NCBI GenBank assembly: GCA_900199555.1
Contig: FZQZ01000001.1
Coordinates: 557,245-621,244 of the forward strand
Direction of reading: 5' to 3'
DNA from: Prevotellaceae bacterium MN60
GTDB taxonomy: Bacteria; Bacteroidota; Bacteroidia; Bacteroidales; Bacteroidaceae
Length of the DNA: 64,000 nucleotides
Positions 1 through 8,815 of the stretch are shown here, one piece after another. The notes beneath the pieces were generated by a model. That model was not told the origin of the DNA. It saw nothing but the letters and a program-made list of their open reading frames with translations, and made no database searches. The translations under genes were made by a program, and so were the position numbers. Numbering within the stretch: the stretch's first letter is position 1; each line of letters begins with the position of its first letter.

Positions 1-339
1 ATATTTATTGATATGCTGACCAAACTGCTTAGCTACAGCAAGCACATACTTCAAATCAGCAGAACCATCCTCATCTGGAGGAGTACCTACAGCACTAAAT
101 ACAACTTCAACATCATCAAGCACTTCAGTAAGGTCGGTCGTGAACTGAAGTCGTCCACACTCAACATTGCGCTTTACTAGTTCCTCAAGACCAGGCTCAT
201 AGATTGGCATAATACCATCTTTAAGTTTCTGTATCTTTTGTGTATCTACATCTACACAGGTTACATGTGCTCCCATTTCAGCGAAACATGTGCCACTAAC
301 AAGACCTACATAACCTGTTCCTACTATTGCGATATTCAT
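1..339 (-). CDS. ugd: UDP-glucose 6-dehydrogenase, N-terminal part (runs off the window)
   Basis: The 113 visible residues start with a Rossmann NAD-binding motif (MNIAIVGTGYVGLVSGTCF) and carry further hallmarks of the UDP-glucose/GDP-mannose dehydrogenase family: YEPGLEELV near residue 48 and FSAVGTPPDEDGSADL near residue 85. The family oxidises UDP-glucose to UDP-glucuronate for capsule or exopolysaccharide in the cytoplasm. The C-terminal half with the catalytic Cys lies outside the window, so the exact substrate (UDP-glucose, GDP-mannose or UDP-N-acetyl sugar) is open, although the YEPGL motif favours UDP-glucose. It lies downstream of rfbC on the same strand, separated by 108 bases that contain a long hairpin. 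Confidence 0.88.
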   Translation of the reverse strand, partial: MNIAIVGTGYVGLVSGTCFAEMGAHVTCVDVDTQKIQKLKDGIMPIYEPGLEELVKRNVECGRLQFTTDLTEVLDDVEVVFSAVGTPPDEDGSADLKYVLAVAKQFGQHINKY

Positions 340-359
340 TCTAATATTTCATACTTAAA

Positions 360-422
360 GGGGCAATCCTCGCTTTTTGTTAACCATTAATCTTATGAGA
401 GTATAGCGAGGACTGTAGCCCC
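360..422. other. Long imperfect hairpin between rfbC and ugd
   Basis: The arms GGGGCAATCCTCGCT (360-374) and AGCGAGGACTGTAGCCCC (405-422) pair through about 15 positions, with a small bulge and one wobble, around a loop of about 30 bases. There is no T run directly after it on the minus strand, so it is not a classical terminator of rfbC. It may be an mRNA processing or attenuation structure or a decayed small repeat. Confidence 0.55.
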
Positions 423-447
423 TTATATAATCTTCTTCAATTATACT

Positions 448-1032
448 TTAATATAAGCCAACCTTAATATCAAAAGGTGAATCAAAGTCCTTTAATAAAG
501 GATGCTTAGTATCCTTCTCACTCAGAATAGCCTTGTCTGTAGGTATTCGCCAATCAATACCCAAAGAGTCATCAAGAATACTAATGCCTCCATCAGCCTC
601 GGGATGGTAGAACTCATCACACTTGTACTGGAATACTGCGGTCTCAGAGAGGACAGCAAAGCCATGAGCAAAGCCCTTCGGAATGAAAAATTGGCGATGA
701 TTATCCTCAGTCAGTTCTACAGCGACATATTGTCCATAAGTAGGACTACCCTTACGGATATCTACAGCGACATCAAGAACGGCACCCTTCACACAGCGCA
801 CAAGCTTACTCTGTGTAAATGGTGGTCTTTGGAAATGCAATCCACGCATCACGCCATAGCTAGACTTACTCTCATTATCTTGTACGAAATTCACCGTATG
901 TCCTAATATGGGTGTCACCTTCTCGTCAAACTCACGCTGTGAGAATGACTCAAAGAAATAGCCACGAGCATCCTCGAAGATGCGAGGCTCTATAATTAAT
1001 ACGCCAGAAATGGCGGTAGGAGTTATGTTCAT
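448..1032 (-). CDS. rfbC: dTDP-4-dehydrorhamnose 3,5-epimerase
   Basis: This 194-residue cupin protein matches the RmlC/RfbC family in length and motifs: FEDARGYFFESF near residue 20, GVMRGLHFQ near residue 60 (carrying the catalytic His), KLVRCVKGAVLDVAVDIR near residue 77 and FFIPKGFAHGF near residue 115. The enzyme epimerises C3 and C5 of dTDP-4-keto-6-deoxyglucose on the way to dTDP-L-rhamnose in the cytoplasm. The other Rml genes are not in the window. It lies 6 bases after capG on the same strand and is probably part of the same polysaccharide transcript. Confidence 0.93.
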   Translation of the reverse strand: MNITPTAISGVLIIEPRIFEDARGYFFESFSQREFDEKVTPILGHTVNFVQDNESKSSYGVMRGLHFQRPPFTQSKLVRCVKGAVLDVAVDIRKGSPTYGQYVAVELTEDNHRQFFIPKGFAHGFAVLSETAVFQYKCDEFYHPEADGGISILDDSLGIDWRIPTDKAILSEKDTKHPLLKDFDSPFDIKVGLY

Positions 1033-1038
1033 AGTAGC

Positions 1039-2199
1039 TTACTCTTTGCGCCAGACCATCTTGTTGACAATGCCAACATAAGATTGGATTATCTTCACCA
1101 CCTTTGTGCTGACATTCTCTTCGATATAGTCAGGAACTGGAATTCCATAGTCTCCATTCTGATTCATGGTCACTGCGGTATCTACAGCCTGCAACAAGCT
1201 CTTCTCATCAATACCAGCAATGAAGAAGCATGCCTTATCCAAAGCCTCAGGGCGCTCTGTGCTGGTACGAATACAGATGGCAGGGAAAGGATGACCTACA
1301 GAGGTAAAGAAGCTACTCTCCTCGGGCAGTGTACCACTATCCGATACTACTGCAAAGGCATTCATCTGCAGACAATTGTAATCGTGGAAGCCAAGAGGCT
1401 CATGCTGAATCACTCGTTCATCTAATTTGAAGCCAGACTGCTCTAAGCGTTTGCGACTGCGAGGATGACAGCTATAGAGAATTGGCATATCGTATTTCTC
1501 TGCCATCTTATTGATTGCAGTGAAGAGACTCATAAAGTTCTTCTCGGTATCAATGTTCTCTTCACGGTGGGCGGAGAGCAAGATGTACTTGCCCTTCTCC
1601 AATCCCAGACGCTTGTGAATGTCGCTTGCCTCAATCTCGGCTAGATTTTGATGAAGCACCTCTGCCATTGGGCTACCTGTAACGTAGGTGCGCTCCTTGG
1701 GGAGACCACAGTCAGCCAGATAGCGACGTGCATGCTCAGAGTATGCCATATTCACATCCGAGATGATATCCACAATTCTGCGGTTGGTCTCCTCTGGCAG
1801 ACACTCGTCTTTACAACGGTTACCAGCTTCCATGTGGAAGATAGGGATATGCAGACGCTTAGCGCCAATTACAGACAAGCAACTGTTGGTATCGCCAAGA
1901 ACCAATACGGCATCTGGCTTGGTCTCAACCATCACCTTATAACTCTTGTCGATGATGTTTCCCATGGTAGCTCCAAGGTCTTCACCTACTGCCTCCATAT
2001 AGATGTCAGGATCTGCCAGTTTCAGATCCTTAAAGAACACCCCATTCAGATTATAGTCATAGTTCTGACCTGTATGTGCCAACAAGCAGTCAAAATACTT
2101 TCGGCACTTATTGATTACCGCTGCCAATCTAATTATCTCTGGACGTGTGCCAACAATAATAAGCAGCTTTAATTTTCCATTGTTCTTAAATGATGCCAT
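1039..2199 (-). CDS. capG: UDP-N-acetylglucosamine 2-epimerase family protein (CapG/FnlC type)
   Basis: This is a 386-residue non-hydrolysing epimerase of the WecB fold, seen in VGTRPEIIRLAAVI near residue 16, HTGQNYD near residue 42, HMEAGNRCKDECLPEE near residue 122 and the C-terminal DSGTLPEESSF loop. Because it is directly coupled to CapE and CapF homologues, the likely reaction is the last step of UDP-L-FucNAc synthesis (2-epimerisation of UDP-N-acetyl-L-pneumosamine) rather than UDP-ManNAc formation. That choice rests on gene context; the sequence alone also fits a generic WecB. It follows capF by 5 bases. Confidence 0.85.
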   Translation of the reverse strand: MASFKNNGKLKLLIIVGTRPEIIRLAAVINKCRKYFDCLLAHTGQNYDYNLNGVFFKDLKLADPDIYMEAVGEDLGATMGNIIDKSYKVMVETKPDAVLVLGDTNSCLSVIGAKRLHIPIFHMEAGNRCKDECLPEETNRRIVDIISDVNMAYSEHARRYLADCGLPKERTYVTGSPMAEVLHQNLAEIEASDIHKRLGLEKGKYILLSAHREENIDTEKNFMSLFTAINKMAEKYDMPILYSCHPRSRKRLEQSGFKLDERVIQHEPLGFHDYNCLQMNAFAVVSDSGTLPEESSFFTSVGHPFPAICIRTSTERPEALDKACFFIAGIDEKSLLQAVDTAVTMNQNGDYGIPVPDYIEENVSTKVVKIIQSYVGIVNKMVWRKE

Positions 2200-2204
2200 A
2201 TCTG

Positions 2205-3410
2205 TTATTTTACAGGTTCAAAAAATGTATCGGGTATATTGGGATTGAACACCTCATTGCAGTACATGACTGTTACGAGGTCTTCAGTATCACTCAGATT
2301 GATAATATTATGCGTATAGCCAGGAAGCATGTGGACAGCTTCTATTTTATCGCCGCTCACTTCCCATTCCAACACCTTTGCATCTGGATCGTTGAGGTTT
2401 CGCTGCTGGATAAGACCATGCCCTTTGACCACGATGAACTGCTCGAACTTGGTGTTGTGCCAGTGTTGTCCTTTGGTGATGCCGGGCTTTGAGATATTGA
2501 TGCTTACCTGACCTGCATTGAGGGTATGAACCAGCTCGGTAAAGGAGCCTCTGTCATCCACATTCATCTTCAGTGGGAAGGCCACCTTCTCTTTTGGCAG
2601 ATACGACAGATAGGTAGAATAGAGTTTCTTCGCAAAACTACCTGCTGGAATCTCAGGAATCATCAGTGTTTGGGGCTGCGCTGCAAACTGTTTCAGTAGT
2701 TCTACTATCTCGCCCAAGGTTATCTTATGGGTAATGGGACAATAGCAATAGCGTCCAATATTAGAGGGTATAACCTCTAGACCATCAAACTCACATCTAT
2801 GCTCCCTGCCTTGCAGACAAGCAATCATCTCATCTACCAAGTCATCGATATACAGAAGTTCCAGCTCTACCGAAGGATCGTTCACGGTATAGGGCAGGTC
2901 ATTGGCAAAGGCATTGCAGAATGTTGCCACGGCACTGTTATAGTTAGGACGGCACCACTTACCAAAGAGATTAGGGAAACGATAGACAAGAACCTTTGCA
3001 CCAGTCTCATTCTGATAAGCCAAGAACAGGTCTTCGCCAGCCTTCTTACTACGACCATACTCCGAATTACCAAAGCGACCAGTAAGACTGGCCTGTTGTG
3101 AACTACTAAGCATCACTGGGCAAGTATTCTTGTGTTTCTTCAGTGTATCAAGTAAGGTACTTGCGAAGCCAAAATTTCCTTCCATAAACTCAGAAGTCTC
3201 TTTCGGTCTGTTCACCCCTGCCAGGTTAAAGACGAAATCAGCCTCTTTACACCAAGCGTCTAATTCCTCCAGAGTGTTATCTAGGTCATACTCATATACT
3301 GCATCTATAACGACGTTGTAGTTACGAGCTTTACCGTTCTTGATATTATTAAGCTGAGCACAAAGGTTCTTTCCAACGAATCCTTTTGCTCCTGTAACTA
3401 ATATCTTCAT
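2205..3410 (-). CDS. capF: Bifunctional UDP-sugar reductase/cupin protein (CapF/FnlB type)
   Basis: The 401-residue protein has two parts. The N-terminal NAD(P)-binding SDR/epimerase fold starts with MKILVTGAKGFVGKNL and carries YGRSKKAGEDLF near residue 120 (the YxxxK pair). The C-terminal cupin has GITKGQHWHNTKFEQFIVV near residue 312. This architecture is that of Staphylococcus CapF, in which the cupin epimerises C3 and the SDR domain reduces the 4-keto group in UDP-L-FucNAc synthesis. It sits between capE and capG with gaps of 3 and 5 bases, which fits a translationally coupled pathway unit. Confidence 0.88.
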   Translation of the reverse strand: MKILVTGAKGFVGKNLCAQLNNIKNGKARNYNVVIDAVYEYDLDNTLEELDAWCKEADFVFNLAGVNRPKETSEFMEGNFGFASTLLDTLKKHKNTCPVMLSSSQQASLTGRFGNSEYGRSKKAGEDLFLAYQNETGAKVLVYRFPNLFGKWCRPNYNSAVATFCNAFANDLPYTVNDPSVELELLYIDDLVDEMIACLQGREHRCEFDGLEVIPSNIGRYCYCPITHKITLGEIVELLKQFAAQPQTLMIPEIPAGSFAKKLYSTYLSYLPKEKVAFPLKMNVDDRGSFTELVHTLNAGQVSINISKPGITKGQHWHNTKFEQFIVVKGHGLIQQRNLNDPDAKVLEWEVSGDKIEAVHMLPGYTHNIINLSDTEDLVTVMYCNEVFNPNIPDTFFEPVK

Positions 3411-3413
3411 ACG

Positions 3414-4463
3414 TTATTTCACGATATTGGGAATACCATTCAACTCGTTCTGGATATACGTCAGCGAAGCAATCTTCTCCTTGGTCTCTTCGAGGTTCAA
3501 GCGACGAGTATTATCTGAGTTAAACTCCTCGATAGTGGCTCGCTTCGTATCACCATCCTTGAAATACTTGTCGTAGTTCAAGTCACGGTTATCGGCAGGC
3601 ACACGATAGAAGTTGCCCATATCCTCAGCCTTAGCGCACTCCTCTTTGGTGAGCAGCGTCTCATACATCTTCTCACCATGACGGATACCAATCACCTTGA
3701 TATCTTCTTTCTTTCCTCCGAAGAGTTCGCATACAGCCTCAGCTTGTGTCTGTATCGTGCATGCTGGTGCCTTCTGTACCAAGATATCACCATTCTGTCC
3801 ATGTTCAAAGGCAAAGAGCACCAAATCTACGGCCTCCTCCAGACTCATAATAAAGCGAGTCATCTTAGGTTCTGTCAGTGTAATAGGATTACCCTTGCGA
3901 ATCTGGTCAATCCACAAGGGGATAACAGAGCCACGACTACACATCACATTACCATAACGGGTACAGCATATCTTGGTATTACCCGAATAGCGACTCTTTG
4001 CCACAGCGATTTTCTCTTCGATGGCCTTGGTGATACCCATCGCATTGATTGGATAAGCAGCCTTGTCAGTAGAAAGGCAGATGACACATTTCACTCCGGC
4101 TTCAATCGCTGCATCCAGTGTATTATCGGTACCAATCACATTGGTCTTTACTGCTTCCATAGGGAAGAACTCACAACTGGGCACTTGTTTCAGCGCTGCA
4201 GCATGAAACACATAGTCAACACCCTTCATAGCGTACTTCAGTGTACTCTTGTTGCGCACATCACCAATATAAAACTTAATCTTGTTAGCAACCTCCGGCA
4301 TACGAGCCTGGAAGTCATGACGCATATCATCTTGTTTTTTCTCGTCACGTGAGAAAATGCGAATCTCTCCTATATCTGTGCGGAGGAAGCGATTCAACAC
4401 TGCATTACCGAAACTACCAGTACCACCCGTAATGAGTAGTATTTTGTCTTTAAATACTGACAT
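3414..4463 (-). CDS. capE: UDP-N-acetylglucosamine 4,6-dehydratase/5-epimerase (CapE/FnlA type)
   Basis: The 349-residue SDR enzyme begins MSVFKDKILLITGGTGSFG (glycine-rich NAD site) and shows IFSRDEKKQDDMRH, AALKQVPSCEFFPMEAVKTN near residue 90 and NAMGITKAIEEKI near residue 137. In this branch the usual YxxxK is replaced by a MGxTK-type active site. CapE-type enzymes dehydrate UDP-GlcNAc and epimerise C5, starting UDP-L-FucNAc synthesis. It is the first of the three pathway genes in transcription order (capE-capF-capG). It lies 29 bases downstream of the small secreted protein gene at 4493-4987. Confidence 0.88.
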   Translation of the reverse strand: MSVFKDKILLITGGTGSFGNAVLNRFLRTDIGEIRIFSRDEKKQDDMRHDFQARMPEVANKIKFYIGDVRNKSTLKYAMKGVDYVFHAAALKQVPSCEFFPMEAVKTNVIGTDNTLDAAIEAGVKCVICLSTDKAAYPINAMGITKAIEEKIAVAKSRYSGNTKICCTRYGNVMCSRGSVIPLWIDQIRKGNPITLTEPKMTRFIMSLEEAVDLVLFAFEHGQNGDILVQKAPACTIQTQAEAVCELFGGKKEDIKVIGIRHGEKMYETLLTKEECAKAEDMGNFYRVPADNRDLNYDKYFKDGDTKRATIEEFNSDNTRRLNLEETKEKIASLTYIQNELNGIPNIVK

Positions 4464-4492
4464 ATTATTATATTACTTTATTATTATTCTTA

Positions 4493-4987
4493 TCAATAGT
4501 TTTCGTCTTCTTTAAGATAATTTCCCAAGGCGTAAAACAGACTGTTTACGAAGTGGGAATCTGAGATTCCTTGGAAGAAACGGAGAGTGAGAATGGTGTT
4601 CTTCTTACCTTCGTTTGTGGACTTAAAAGTAGTCTTGAGCAGGATGGTTATCTCATCTCCCATCTTTGTAATCTGCTGTGTCTTTATCTTCGTTACAGCC
4701 ACGAACTGATAAGCAGGGGTCTCCAACTGTTCGGCCAGGATAGAGGCCAGCGTACGATTATAATAGCCTTGCACATAGTTCTCTTCTAAAGACTGAAGGA
4801 TCTTGGCGAGGCGTACACCAATCACCTTTGCATCAATCTTACTTGTATTGAAGTCAGGCATAGAGTAGTCAAGCCCAATCGTCTCACGATACTCCATCAT
4901 CTTCTTCTCGTCTATCTGCCCTATCGATTGTGCAGCTATGCCACACACCATCAGCAACAGCGAGAATAGTAATAAGGTCTTTTTCAT
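4493..4987 (-). CDS. Small secreted protein of unknown function
   Basis: I do not recognise a family. The 164 residues start with a clear type I signal peptide (MKKTLLLFSLLLMVCGIAAQ, cleavage after GIAAQ likely), followed by a mixed alpha/beta region with charged patches and no Cys in the mature part. The second half, with TFKSTNEGKKNTILTLRFF, reads like a beta-rich domain of a periplasmic or surface protein. It lies directly upstream of capE on the same strand and could share its transcript. No promoter of the TAnnTTTG type is visible just upstream. Homologues could be polysaccharide-linked or simply neighbours. Confidence 0.75.
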   Translation of the reverse strand: MKKTLLLFSLLLMVCGIAAQSIGQIDEKKMMEYRETIGLDYSMPDFNTSKIDAKVIGVRLAKILQSLEENYVQGYYNRTLASILAEQLETPAYQFVAVTKIKTQQITKMGDEITILLKTTFKSTNEGKKNTILTLRFFQGISDSHFVNSLFYALGNYLKEDENY

Positions 4988-5273
4988 ATTTAAATAGTTT
5001 TTGGTTAGTTATTGATTCGTTATTTTATATTGGTATGACAAGAACGAATTCAGATTATTCTCAAAACTCATTTTAAATTTGGCATATTGTTTGCAGTCTC
5101 GAAATCATAACGACTGCCTGAAACATGCAGTCAAATAAACTCCCAAAAGGACGGGATTTGAAGCCTATGGGAATTAAACCTGGTCCCCCCAAATTATCCA
5201 ATTAAGAATCTTCCTAATAAAAAAAATGCAACTATCACAATTATAAACTTTGCTCCCCAACAAACCCATGGAA

Positions 5274-5384
5274 TTATATTATTGTGCCATCCCCAGTTGT
5301 ATCGGGAGAAATCCAAATGATATTACTAACATTAACCATTAATGGTTGATCTTCCAAATCAGTTAGTTCTATAAATTTTACCAT
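5274..5384 (-). CDS. Short ORF, possibly a truncated small regulatory-type protein
   Basis: An ATG 4 bases after the KAP gene opens 36 codons reading MVKFIELTDLEDQPLMVNVS, then NIIWISPDTTGDGTII and a stop. The pattern (M-hydrophobic-K-F-I-E/x-T ... V-N-V ... I) resembles the start of small Bacteroidota proteins of about 60-70 residues related to FlbD, but this one stops before the usual C-terminal part. It could be a genuine 36-residue protein, a truncated one, or a chance ORF. The base after codon 36 would need a frame change to continue. Its position as the last reading frame of the ATPase operon is the main reason to list it. Confidence 0.4.
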   Translation of the reverse strand: MVKFIELTDLEDQPLMVNVSNIIWISPDTTGDGTII

Positions 5385-5388
5385 ATAA

Positions 5389-6828
5389 TTATTTTGCCAC
5401 CATTTGCAATACATTCCTCAACAAATCTAATAGTCTTATATCTACATCGTCATCATAGTTCAACGATGTAACGAAACGGCAACTCGCTCTTCCATCATCT
5501 AATATAGCATCTACGTAAAATGTGTTCACCATATTTACCGATTTTGTAAAACACATACCGCCTCTTGCATTCTTGTAAGCAGCCAAATTGAGATAAGGTG
5601 CCAAATACATAAATAAGCCTGTATTCGAAATATCTCTTTTTTCTATGACTCTCTTTAGTCTATTTATTATTTCTGCGTCAGGTATCGCTAACTTTCTTAG
5701 AATAGATATCAGTTTGAGCATTCCCGTATGAAGGGGAACGGCTTTTCCTGCAAAATTCAGACCTGTAAAGATTGAAAGAACTGAATTTTCTGTATGCTCA
5801 ATGGCATGAACCACTTTACGAACGGAGATATTCTTAAAGTCACTTGGCATTAGAAAATAGTTCAATAGATTTGAGTTAAGACCTGTTTCCTTCTCAATTT
5901 GCCTAAAGAAATAATTATCGCGTTGTTCCTCTAAGGAGAATGAGAAATAGTTACTACTACAAAACTTCTCAATATAGCCATCAAAATTGGTTCCTTCCCC
6001 ATAAAAATGGCTATAGATGTATTGAGCATTTCTATAGTCCATCACAAAGACCACTTTATCTAAGCCAAACTTATTACCAGAAAGAGTCTTATTAGGTTTG
6101 CAACCCAAACGATAACAAAAGTCGATATGAGCTGAGAAGATGTTCAATATACGGAAGAGATGAGCAGGATCTATTCTATCCAAATCTTCTATAACAAGTA
6201 CAACTTCTTTGCCAGCATTGCGTTTTTTGTAGTTTTCTATACCCTCATAGATCAATCTACTAATAGCATCAGTTCCCACTATGGGATTCCTTTCTATTTC
6301 ATCAAAAAAACTTTCTACAATTCGATTCTTATTCTGTTTCTTATATTCGTTAACACGCTCCTTTATCTTTCCATAGATACTTTTGCAAACCTTAGCTGCT
6401 ACTGCAATCTTAGCATAGTCCTCTGGTATTTCAAAGGTTGACAACAATGGAACAAAACCATTAAGGAATGATAAAGGTTCATTCTGTACATATAATGCAA
6501 GAGCATCCAAATTCTTCAATTCATCATCAATTTGGATAATACCTTTCATAAACATCTGTAGCAGAATATCACGCTTGACAAGTTCAAATACATCCGTGTT
6601 CTCTGCCACCTGATAGTTCACAGGGAAGATAGTCAAGAATGTATAGTGCTCTGCAACATCTTCGTCTTCCATAAAATGAGACAGGAAGAAAGACTTTCCG
6701 TCACCGAAACGTGCAGAAAGAATTGTTCTGTCATGCGAATCAAGATGATGAAGAAATTCTTCAATGGCTCCATCTATTGGTATTATGAAATCTTCTTCCA
6801 TTACCTCGAAAAATAGGGGATTAATCAC
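5389..6828 (-). CDS. KAP-family P-loop NTPase
   Basis: The 479-residue protein carries a Walker A motif near residues 40-47 (ARFGDGKSFF) and a KAP-style Walker B near residue 215 (KEVVLVIEDLDRIDP). KAP NTPases are STAND-related ATPases that are frequent in phage-defence loci. Unlike many family members, it shows no transmembrane segments between the Walker motifs, so it is probably cytoplasmic. GTG at 6828 is taken as the start because INPLFFEV precedes the P-loop as in relatives; ATG at 6801 is an alternative. It lies 13 bases after the nuclease-like gene and closes the operon apart from the small ORF behind it. Its role as sensor or effector is inference. Confidence 0.8.
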   Translation of the reverse strand: MINPLFFEVMEEDFIIPIDGAIEEFLHHLDSHDRTILSARFGDGKSFFLSHFMEDEDVAEHYTFLTIFPVNYQVAENTDVFELVKRDILLQMFMKGIIQIDDELKNLDALALYVQNEPLSFLNGFVPLLSTFEIPEDYAKIAVAAKVCKSIYGKIKERVNEYKKQNKNRIVESFFDEIERNPIVGTDAISRLIYEGIENYKKRNAGKEVVLVIEDLDRIDPAHLFRILNIFSAHIDFCYRLGCKPNKTLSGNKFGLDKVVFVMDYRNAQYIYSHFYGEGTNFDGYIEKFCSSNYFSFSLEEQRDNYFFRQIEKETGLNSNLLNYFLMPSDFKNISVRKVVHAIEHTENSVLSIFTGLNFAGKAVPLHTGMLKLISILRKLAIPDAEIINRLKRVIEKRDISNTGLFMYLAPYLNLAAYKNARGGMCFTKSVNMVNTFYVDAILDDGRASCRFVTSLNYDDDVDIRLLDLLRNVLQMVAK

Positions 6829-6841
6829 ATTTCTTTAATCA

Positions 6842-7519
6842 TTAATCTGCATATTTCATCGCATCTATGGAAATCTCCGAATTAGGTGCTAAAACATTAA
6901 TATGATGGAATTCTATTCGATCTGTAATCGTTTCAGAACCTAACGGAATGTCTTTTAATTGATGACAGTTTTTAAATTGCATCATGTATGTTTCAGCAGA
7001 ATTGTAGCATAACTCATAGCAAAATTCTGCTTCTGTTGTAAAATTTGATTTACAACCCATCATCGTTAACTTATGTAAATCTCGAAGATACGTCTTTTCT
7101 GCAGGTCTAGAAACAATAAATCCTTTGACTATCACATCATCTTTACGGAAGTTGGGCAATAGATTTAGAACCATGCTTAGTTTTATATAAGTTGAAATAA
7201 TCTGTTGACAAGCATGATAAATATCTGAAGAATCAAAGGTTGACTTTAATTCACACAGAAAAAGATACTTTTGGGTAGTACCCTGAAAAAGGAACACACC
7301 ATCACAATTAAAATTAAAGATATCACCAGCTTTTGCCTTATCAAAAAAAGCTGTTAAATCTTTCGCTATATCAGGATTAAAAATCTGAAAATTAGCATTT
7401 GTCCATGTTAGACCCTTTACCTTAGAATCTGCAGATGTCTCATATACAGTATAAATACCCTCTGTATAGCAGATATTATTATAGTTTGGCAACAGGTGAC
7501 TTAAATCATCGCAAAACAT
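6842..7519 (-). CDS. Putative PD-(D/E)XK-type nuclease in the ATPase operon
   Basis: This 225-residue protein belongs to no family I can name. Residues 66-111 carry a restriction-endonuclease-like signature: an Asp at 73 (FNCDGVFLF), then a beta strand with Glu90-x-Lys92 (LFLCELKST), and a following helix with Gln-rich QQIISTY (105-111, a QxxxY-like motif). The D-(16)-E-x-K spacing and strand/helix order fit the PD-(D/E)XK fold, but this is pattern reading, not a search result. It starts 2 bases after the ATPase stop codon, so translational coupling is likely. It may be a nuclease effector licensed by the two ATPases. A non-catalytic partner protein is the alternative. Confidence 0.6.
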   Translation of the reverse strand: MFCDDLSHLLPNYNNICYTEGIYTVYETSADSKVKGLTWTNANFQIFNPDIAKDLTAFFDKAKAGDIFNFNCDGVFLFQGTTQKYLFLCELKSTFDSSDIYHACQQIISTYIKLSMVLNLLPNFRKDDVIVKGFIVSRPAEKTYLRDLHKLTMMGCKSNFTTEAEFCYELCYNSAETYMMQFKNCHQLKDIPLGSETITDRIEFHHINVLAPNSEISIDAMKYAD

Positions 7520-7521
7520 TT

Positions 7522-8802
7522 TTACTCTTTTAAACGATTACGAATTTCGCGAGTTAACTCCATATCATTTTTGATTGCAGCATAAAAAGAGTCAAAAGAG
7601 ATCTCTTTATCCACCAAAACATCTTGTTCCACTATATGCGAAGTCCCACTATCGTCTCTTTGAACTATATACGCTCCCACATTTTGCGGATTAAGTAGAT
7701 ACATCTCTTTTATATTCCATTTCTGCAAAAAGGCGATATATTCTTCACTATCCATAACATCTCTAAGCAGATAGAGATTTATCAAATTATTAAACCTCTT
7801 AATAAGATAATCACTATGAGTCGTTATCTGCATATGGGCCCCATCATTAACCATACAGGATATCATATCAGCGACCTTCATTTGTCTATTTGGATGAAGA
7901 TGCGCCTCGGGCTCTTCAAAAAGGAAAGAGACACCTTTCGCAGAATATCTATTTAAAAAGAGTGTCAATGGCGCAAGTTCTTTAACTGACGATGCAGCAG
8001 CAGTTAGAGGCATAACAACTCCATGTGTATTATACATAATTCTGCCATCTACTCGATTTAAAATTCCTTCATTTACTGACACACAACATTCTAGAATCTG
8101 AGGATTTACCTCTTCAGGTCTTTGTATCGCAACGTTCAACACGTTTTTGAAATCAAAAAACTCTTGATACATTCCTGACACGAAAGAGGGTCTTTCATTG
8201 ATTTCCATCAAAGCTCCTCTCGAAGGCGGTAAAAGATAGGTAGATCCCATATCCTTATAGTCGCCAAACAATATATCTTTAAGTTCTGCTTTTAGAAGCA
8301 GCACAAATGGATGTGAATTCTTTTCAAATTTGCTAGAAAGAATATTATAAGAGAAATTTGATAACTCAACATGATACATCATCTCCTCTTGTCCTTCCAA
8401 TCCCCCTAAGTCTTCTCTGTAAACAAACACAAAATCATCATAGTCGCATGGGATTTTTATTTCTATATCTCCCATAAAATCTTCATTACCTATGAGGTAT
8501 CCAATATATGAAATCGCGTCTCTATTTAACCAATCGAAGACATCTTTTTTAGGAATAGTTAGTATTGAAGATCCTGATTTTACATTATCAAAGATTGATT
8601 CAAAATCATAATTATGATCAGAAAAAAACAATTTTAAACGATCATTAGAATCGGACAACAAAAAATAAAGATAATGTATTAGGAATGCTGCATAGCTTTT
8701 TCCTAATCCAGATTCTCCTGAAAAGAGCATAAGAGGTTTCAATTTTAATTTAGAGTCTCTTATAGCTCCCAATTTATTAATTATAATATCTATCTGTTTC
8801 AT
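7522..8802 (-). CDS. ABC-type AAA ATPase (AAA_15/AAA_21-like), first gene of a putative defence operon
   Basis: The 426-residue protein has a Walker A at residues 29-36 (GESGLGKS), a signature-like helix (AASSVKELAPL), a Walker B near residue 297 (FLFEEPEAHLHP) and an H-loop with TTHSDYLIKR. These are the marks of SMC/OLD-like overcoming-lysogenisation and AAA_21 ATPases. No Toprim nuclease domain follows, so it is not an OLD nuclease. In related systems such as Septu, retron and Gabija, this kind of ATPase senses or controls a separate nuclease. ATG at 8802 is preferred over the upstream TTG. A TATATTTG -7 box ends 13 bases before it, so the leader is very short. Confidence 0.82.
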   Translation of the reverse strand: MKQIDIIINKLGAIRDSKLKLKPLMLFSGESGLGKSYAAFLIHYLYFLLSDSNDRLKLFFSDHNYDFESIFDNVKSGSSILTIPKKDVFDWLNRDAISYIGYLIGNEDFMGDIEIKIPCDYDDFVFVYREDLGGLEGQEEMMYHVELSNFSYNILSSKFEKNSHPFVLLLKAELKDILFGDYKDMGSTYLLPPSRGALMEINERPSFVSGMYQEFFDFKNVLNVAIQRPEEVNPQILECCVSVNEGILNRVDGRIMYNTHGVVMPLTAAASSVKELAPLTLFLNRYSAKGVSFLFEEPEAHLHPNRQMKVADMISCMVNDGAHMQITTHSDYLIKRFNNLINLYLLRDVMDSEEYIAFLQKWNIKEMYLLNPQNVGAYIVQRDDSGTSHIVEQDVLVDKEISFDSFYAAIKNDMELTREIRNRLKE

Positions 8803-8815
8803 CAATTTTATAGCG

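Noticed and set aside
3678..4352. 224-residue open frame opposite capE
   Set aside because: It mirrors capE; no known motif and no start signal.
7522..8802. OLD-family nuclease (Gabija GajA-like)
   Set aside because: The ATPase ends shortly after the H-loop region and lacks a Toprim domain, and no UvrD-like helicase follows.
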